From: Sodalis-like endosymbiont of Proechinophthirus fluctus
GTDB taxonomy: Bacteria > Pseudomonadota > Gammaproteobacteria > Enterobacterales > Enterobacteriaceae
NCBI RefSeq assembly: GCF_001602625.1
Contig: NZ_LECR01000008.1
Location: forward strand, 5,169-15,356
Direction of reading: 5' to 3'
DNA length: 10,188 nt
Positions 7,434 through 10,188 of the stretch are shown one piece after another. The notes beneath the pieces were generated by a model that saw only the letters and a list, made by a program, of their open reading frames with translations, searched no databases and was not told the origin of the DNA. The stretch's first letter is position 1; the number at the start of each line of letters is the position of its first letter. A program made the position numbers and the translations under genes.

Positions 7434-8327
7434 ATGGCCAATATTGTAATTGCAATTAGTATGTCTCATATTTTCGACGTTCTGGGTTGGGTGGATGAAC
7501 TCTAGGCACAGCAGCGTGAGATCCTGGCGATGATCCATGCGAATATTGGACAGGCAGAATACATGATGCAAGCTCTGAAATTTGATAAAAAGTACAATAT
7601 TGCTAGTAACGTAGAAATCTTGCAGACACTGTTGGAGAAACTAATCTACGGAAGTTTTGTTGTGATACGAATGGGGATTATTGAATATGGTAATAACCTA
7701 ATAATGCTGCTTTTATTTATTAATCCCAAGTTCAATATTCCAATGATACCCATTTATATCAACGTATTCTCTCCCCTTCCTATACCAGTATTTCCGAGCG
7801 TATAATTTTGGCTTAAAAGTGCATAAAATTATCTATTTATTTCTGGATGATTATCGCGTTTACTTCTTGGCAACGGATCTTTCTCATTTACCAATGTCCT
7901 GGATATAGGACCTGCTAGAAATGATGAACTGCTACAGCGTATGAAAGTTTATCAGATCGTCGGCAAGAGATCCCTTATTGAAGATCCCACGCTTTATTTC
8001 TATTTTTCCCAGTATATGATTAATATGATGAGCAAAATGGAATGGCCCCTGTGCTACAATCATCCACCGATCAACGAAGAGTTGGATCGCGAAATAGATT
8101 AGGATCGCGAAATATTGGAGCTTTTCGAGGCTGCTGATATCAACTATATGCGTTCCATTACCTATGAGAAAGTGGGGAAGCGTAGCGGTCACGGTAAGAA
8201 TGAGGATCTTAAATAGGTAACAATGGTAGACAAAATGAAAGGGGCCAATCCTGATTATGTCGCTTATGAATATAAGCCAGAATGGATAATAGGCATGAGC
8301 TATTTAACCTATCCTAAGAAATTCTGA
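7434..8327 (+). pseudogene. Class III (LigB/DODA-type) extradiol ring-cleavage dioxygenase, broken
   Basis: These Fe(II) enzymes open catechol-like or aminophenol-like rings next to a hydroxyl. GAGG precedes ATG 7434; MANIVIAISMSHIFDVLGW carries the N-terminal S-H motif whose His binds iron. TAG interrupts at 7503-7505. The next 91-codon frame includes HANIGQAEYMMQALKFDKKY, then NPKFNIPMIPIYINVFSPLP, the core strand of the LigB fold (I-P-x-x-P-x-x-x-N). A shift gives RAYNFGLKVHKI and ATDLSHLP, where the usual A-T-G-G-L-S-H has lost its glycines but keeps S-H (7882-7887). Later blocks are NEELDREI, then LFEAADINYMRSITYEKV, then KMKGANPDYVAYEYKPEWII and GMSYLTYP, ending TGA 8325-8327. Length of 298 codons fits the family. 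An 18-bp tandem duplication adds a stop near 8099. Family call good; substrate unknown. Confidence 0.76.
8081..8118 (+). repeat. 18-bp imperfect tandem duplication inside the dioxygenase relic
   Basis: GGATCGCGAAATA occurs at 8084-8096 and again at 8102-8114, exactly 18 bp apart. The 18-bp units match at about 15 positions. The duplication is in frame and repeats L-D-R-E-I. The junction codon TTG reads TAG (8099-8101) in the second unit, putting a stop between the copies. Family members usually show one copy of E-E-L-D-R at this place. Confidence 0.7.
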
Positions 8328-8555
8328 TTTTTATCGTCTTATAGATATTTATCTCCTGGGGAAAATGCAAAAAAAACACACCTTCTGATCAATAAGGCTC
8401 CCTGCTCTGGGTACCTTGATCTGGGACGTTATCGATAGTTGTTATCTTACTCCTGCCAATAATTTTCCCTCGGATCTTAATAAGGATTTAAGGCTTTATT
8501 ACGCTAAATAGCCCGGAGTCTCACTTTCGTCGAAAATGACTAGAGAATACTCACG
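8328..8555 (+). other. Unassigned stretch, possibly remains of a small gene
   Basis: This 228-bp interval separates the dioxygenase from the hydroxylase relic. Its frames show peptide-like patches such as GKMQKKHT, then HLLINKAP, and LTPANNFPSDLNKDLRLYYA, broken by stops. LINKAP-ALGT is faintly like the start of small LigA-type subunits that accompany some LigB dioxygenases, but this is too weak to name a gene. AGAGAA at 8542-8547 is the probable ribosome-binding site of the hydroxylase. Confidence 0.25.
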
Positions 8556-9737
8556 ATGGCACAAATCGCAGTAATCAGAGCAGGTATAGGCAAATTAGCC
8601 TTGCTGTCGCGATGAGAAATAGTAGGCACGAGATATCCGTCTATGAACGGGAAAATAAGCTGATCGAGCTCGGAGTAGGCATTTCTCTTTGGGCGAATAG
8701 CACACGTCTGTTTGACGAGATGGGCATTGCGTCCCCAATGGGCCGAACGGTCATGCGAAACGGATGCGGCCTATTTTTTCAATTGAAGACGGCAGCGGGG
8801 GGGATTTGCCTCCTCCTACCAGCGGATGGCGCGTGATAATAAACACGGCTATCCCCATTATGTTATGGCGCTTTTAGAAGCATCCTTAAATCCTCCCCTT
8901 ACTGGGTGTCGTTGGCCGTGAGACCATCCTGCTCGGTAACCAGCTGACCCGATTAGATGATTCCGGTGATGAAGCAAAGCTTTACTTTGCTGACAGCACA
9001 ATAGCTACCGCTGATTTAGTAGTGGGGTCTGACGGCATCAAGTCAGTAGTGCGACAAACGGTAAGCGATGACGATCGTCCGGTATTTACAAGAATAGCAC
9101 GTTTCTCCGCGGAGCCAAGACAAAAATGTCCTGGACTGTCCTTCCTGAGCCTCATTCCTTTACGGACTAGATGGGAGATTGGATGCACGTACTTAATTTT
9201 CCCATTGGTAACGAATTTGCTTATCAGACGATCGTGGTTTTCATGAATGGTCCGGAAAAATGGTAGCATAACGACTAGTGAGTCTGTCTCCCGCCGATGC
9301 CGCTGCCATCCAAAGTAAGTTTACACACTTGCATCCCGCGGTCGAGCAACTGCTTGAGCACGTCAACCTTGCTGAACTCTGGGACATGTTCCAGGTCAGC
9401 CCATGTCCTTATAGCATCTCGGGCGTGCAGTGTTAATCGGTGATGCTGCACACGGTATGATACCGCATCATGGCTAGGGGGCGATTTCTTCGTTTGAAGA
9501 TGCTGTCGCCCTCGACCATATTATCAACAATAACTGATTCTCATCTATGCAAGTAAAGCTTGCGGCCTTTAAGCTAGAACGTAAAGCGCTCGCTGAGTAG
9601 ATTCAAAAATAATCGAGAAGCAGCAAAATGATTGCCTGCATCTGAATGAGGGGCCGCGCGCTTCGAACGTAAGCACATACTGAATTACACTTGGCAGACA
9701 TTTTTCATGGCTTCATAGCTATATAGTCGATGTTTAA
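8556..9737 (+). pseudogene. FAD-dependent aromatic hydroxylase (salicylate hydroxylase-type group A monooxygenase), broken
   Basis: This family uses NAD(P)H, FAD and oxygen to hydroxylate aromatic or pyridine-ring acids in the cytoplasm. ATG 8556 opens MAQIAVIRAGIGKLAL, a damaged FAD-binding G-x-G-x-x-G (second and last glycines are Arg and Lys). After a shift, MRNSRHEISVYERENKLIEL and GVGISLWANSTRLFDEMG follow, the usual end of the dinucleotide fold. Then come HYVMALLEASLN, GRETILLGNQLTRLD, and DLVVGSDGIKSVVRQTV (from about 9016), the conserved D-G motif. KMSWTVLPEPHSF and NFPIGNEFAYQTIVVF lie in another frame. The second FAD motif, VLIGDAAHGMIPHHG at 9430-9474, is intact but followed by TAG where Gln is expected. 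SSFEDAVALDHIINNN is the following helix. The tail NEGPRASNVSTY and HFSWLHSYIVDV ends TAA 9735-9737. Rebuilt length of 394 codons matches the family. Many frameshifts. Substrate not determinable. Confidence 0.9.
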
Positions 9738-9743
9738 AAACCC

Positions 9744-9787
9744 GGGACTAGAGCCCAGTCCTGGGCGGAGCTGAGCTCTCTAGTCCC
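9744..9787. repeat. 10-bp perfect inverted repeat with inner hairpin at the yhiN 3' end
   Basis: GGGACTAGAG (9744-9753) and CTCTAGTCCC (9778-9787) are exact reverse complements. Between them GCCCAG (9753-9758) and CTGGGC (9761-9766) form a second perfect hairpin. On the - strand the structure is followed by CCCGGG-type bases and TTTTT (complement of 9736-9740), so it could have ended yhiN transcription. The repeat overlaps codons of the yhiN tail. Confidence 0.6.
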
Positions 9788-9996
9788 ACTGTAAAGTTAT
9801 AGCGGCCCAGCCAACCGATAACATCGACTAATTCGCCGATAAAACACATTCCCCGCACAGTGTGTTACACGCCAGCGTTTTGGGGGACAGCCGCGGGTAT
9901 CCCCACACCTCCATGGATCACTTAATCTGTGCGCTAGCGTTAAGTGCCGTTGGGCTAGGCCCGCTACTGCTGCAGCGGCGATACCCACTGTACAAT

Positions 9997-10040
9997 ATAA
10001 TATGATGGTGCAGAGTCAATAATATGATGGTGCAGAGTCA
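9997..10040. repeat. Perfect 22-bp tandem duplication inside the yhiN relic
   Basis: Two identical, directly adjacent 22-bp units (9997-10018 and 10019-10040), each containing ATGATGGTGCAGAGTCA. Because 22 is not a multiple of 3, the extra copy shifts the yhiN frame just after LKQLTLH. Perfect identity in otherwise heavily mutated DNA suggests a recent event. Confidence 0.9.
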
Positions 10041-10188
10041 GCTGTTTCAAGCTGATATCCAGGATGTCATGCGGCTGATACTAATATTCTACCAGCCGGC
10101 GTGGCAGTAGTTTCGCGAGGGTATTTTTCAGACTCTGGTTGGGATGGGAGACGATTTTCTTGCTTAGCAAGTCCAGCGGCGCCCCCCC

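Larger units (their letters stand above)
9734..10188 (-). pseudogene. yhiN: YhiN/HI0933-family flavoprotein, 3' part, broken and cut by the window end
   Basis: This family comprises FAD-binding NAD(P)/FAD-dependent oxidoreductase-like proteins of unsettled function. Only the C-terminal part lies in the window. On the - strand from the window end: LDLLSKKIVSHPNQSLKNTL, then AKLLPRRLVE, resembling the family's L-x-x-x-L-P-K-R-L-V-E helix. LDISLKQLTLH is next and is followed by a 22-bp duplication. A TPNGT-like PNGT patch and GGVDT-like GGVGIP follow. The diagnostic block is RGMCFIGELVDVIGWLGRYN (about 9850-9798), where the family reads G-L-Y-F-I-G-E-V-x-D-V-T-G-W-L-G-G-Y-N-F. The end reads Q-W then TAG where Trp is expected, and after shifts AQDWALVPGF with TAA at 9736-9734. 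The relic is visibly richer in G+C than the genes upstream. It points at the hydroxylase relic and shares its last bases with it. The family is clear; the symbol is given by resemblance. Confidence 0.8.

Noticed and set aside
8982..9269. 95-codon minus-strand open frame
   Set aside because: It is antisense to the hydroxylase D-G motif (DLVVGSDGIKS), a shadow of the real coding strand.
294..9477. TAG stops at Gln positions as a sign of a reassigned amber codon
   Set aside because: TAA, TGA and many frameshifts and deletions also break the same genes, so recoding cannot restore them. Decay explains the pattern.
9797..9988. 63-codon minus-strand frame as a separate gene
   Set aside because: It overlaps the yhiN relic in a shifted frame; the family block FIGELVDVIGWLG is in the neighbouring frame.
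1..10188. CRISPR array, tRNA/rRNA or insertion sequence
   Set aside because: I found no regularly spaced repeats, no cloverleaf-like sequence and no transposase relic or terminal repeats.
10182..10188. Run of seven C at the window end as a biological signal
   Set aside because: It is short and at the edge; it may be a contig-end or base-calling effect and supports no function.
1..10188. All frameshifts being sequencing errors
   Set aside because: Substitution stops, damaged catalytic motifs, internal deletions and duplications accompany the indels, which favours true decay. Read data would be needed to exclude errors at single sites.

Overview
This window is a stretch of gene fossils. I could not find one intact protein-coding gene: every recognisable family is interrupted by stop codons and frameshifts, and several also carry internal deletions or small duplications. 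Ten to eleven gene relics can be rebuilt by joining fragments from different frames. The families are bacterial. The yhiN, Lrp/AsnC and GntR relics look gammaproteobacterial, so a host-restricted symbiont in early genome reduction (of the Sodalis or other Enterobacterales type) is my best guess. That taxonomic call is inference from protein resemblance only.

Layout: an Lrp/AsnC regulator relic (73-555, +); a GntR/FCD regulator relic (643-1422, -); an AT-rich divergent control region (about 1423-1662) with inverted repeats; a short unrecognised ORF (1663-1821, +); the C-terminal half of an alpha/beta hydrolase (about 1880-2271, +); an AT-rich gap; then a sugar-type ABC importer set consisting of periplasmic binding protein (about 2481-3583), double ATPase (3586-4962) and permease (5057-6077). 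These are followed by a Rid/YjgF-family protein (about 6196-6610), a fumarylacetoacetate-hydrolase-family enzyme (6637-7254), a class III extradiol ring-cleavage dioxygenase (7434-8327), an unassigned stretch (8328-8555) and an FAD-dependent aromatic hydroxylase (8556-9737). All of these are on the + strand. The window closes with the 3' part of a yhiN/HI0933-type flavoprotein on the - strand (9734 to the window end), meeting the hydroxylase tail to tail.

Read together, 1663-9737 looks like the remains of one catabolic operon controlled by the divergent GntR regulator. The inferred job was uptake of an aromatic or heteroaromatic compound, hydroxylation by the flavoprotein monooxygenase, ring opening by the extradiol dioxygenase, and processing of the ring-fission product by the hydrolase, the FAH-family enzyme and the Rid-family protein. 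The Rid member hints at a nitrogen-bearing intermediate (enamine/imine), as in aminophenol-type meta-cleavage routes. The substrate cannot be read from the sequence.

Structural oddities include an 11-bp perfect inverted repeat (1837-1874), a 10-bp palindrome at the yhiN 3' end that may have arisen by template switching (9744-9787), a perfect 22-bp tandem duplication inside yhiN (9997-10040), and an 18-bp tandem duplication inside the dioxygenase.
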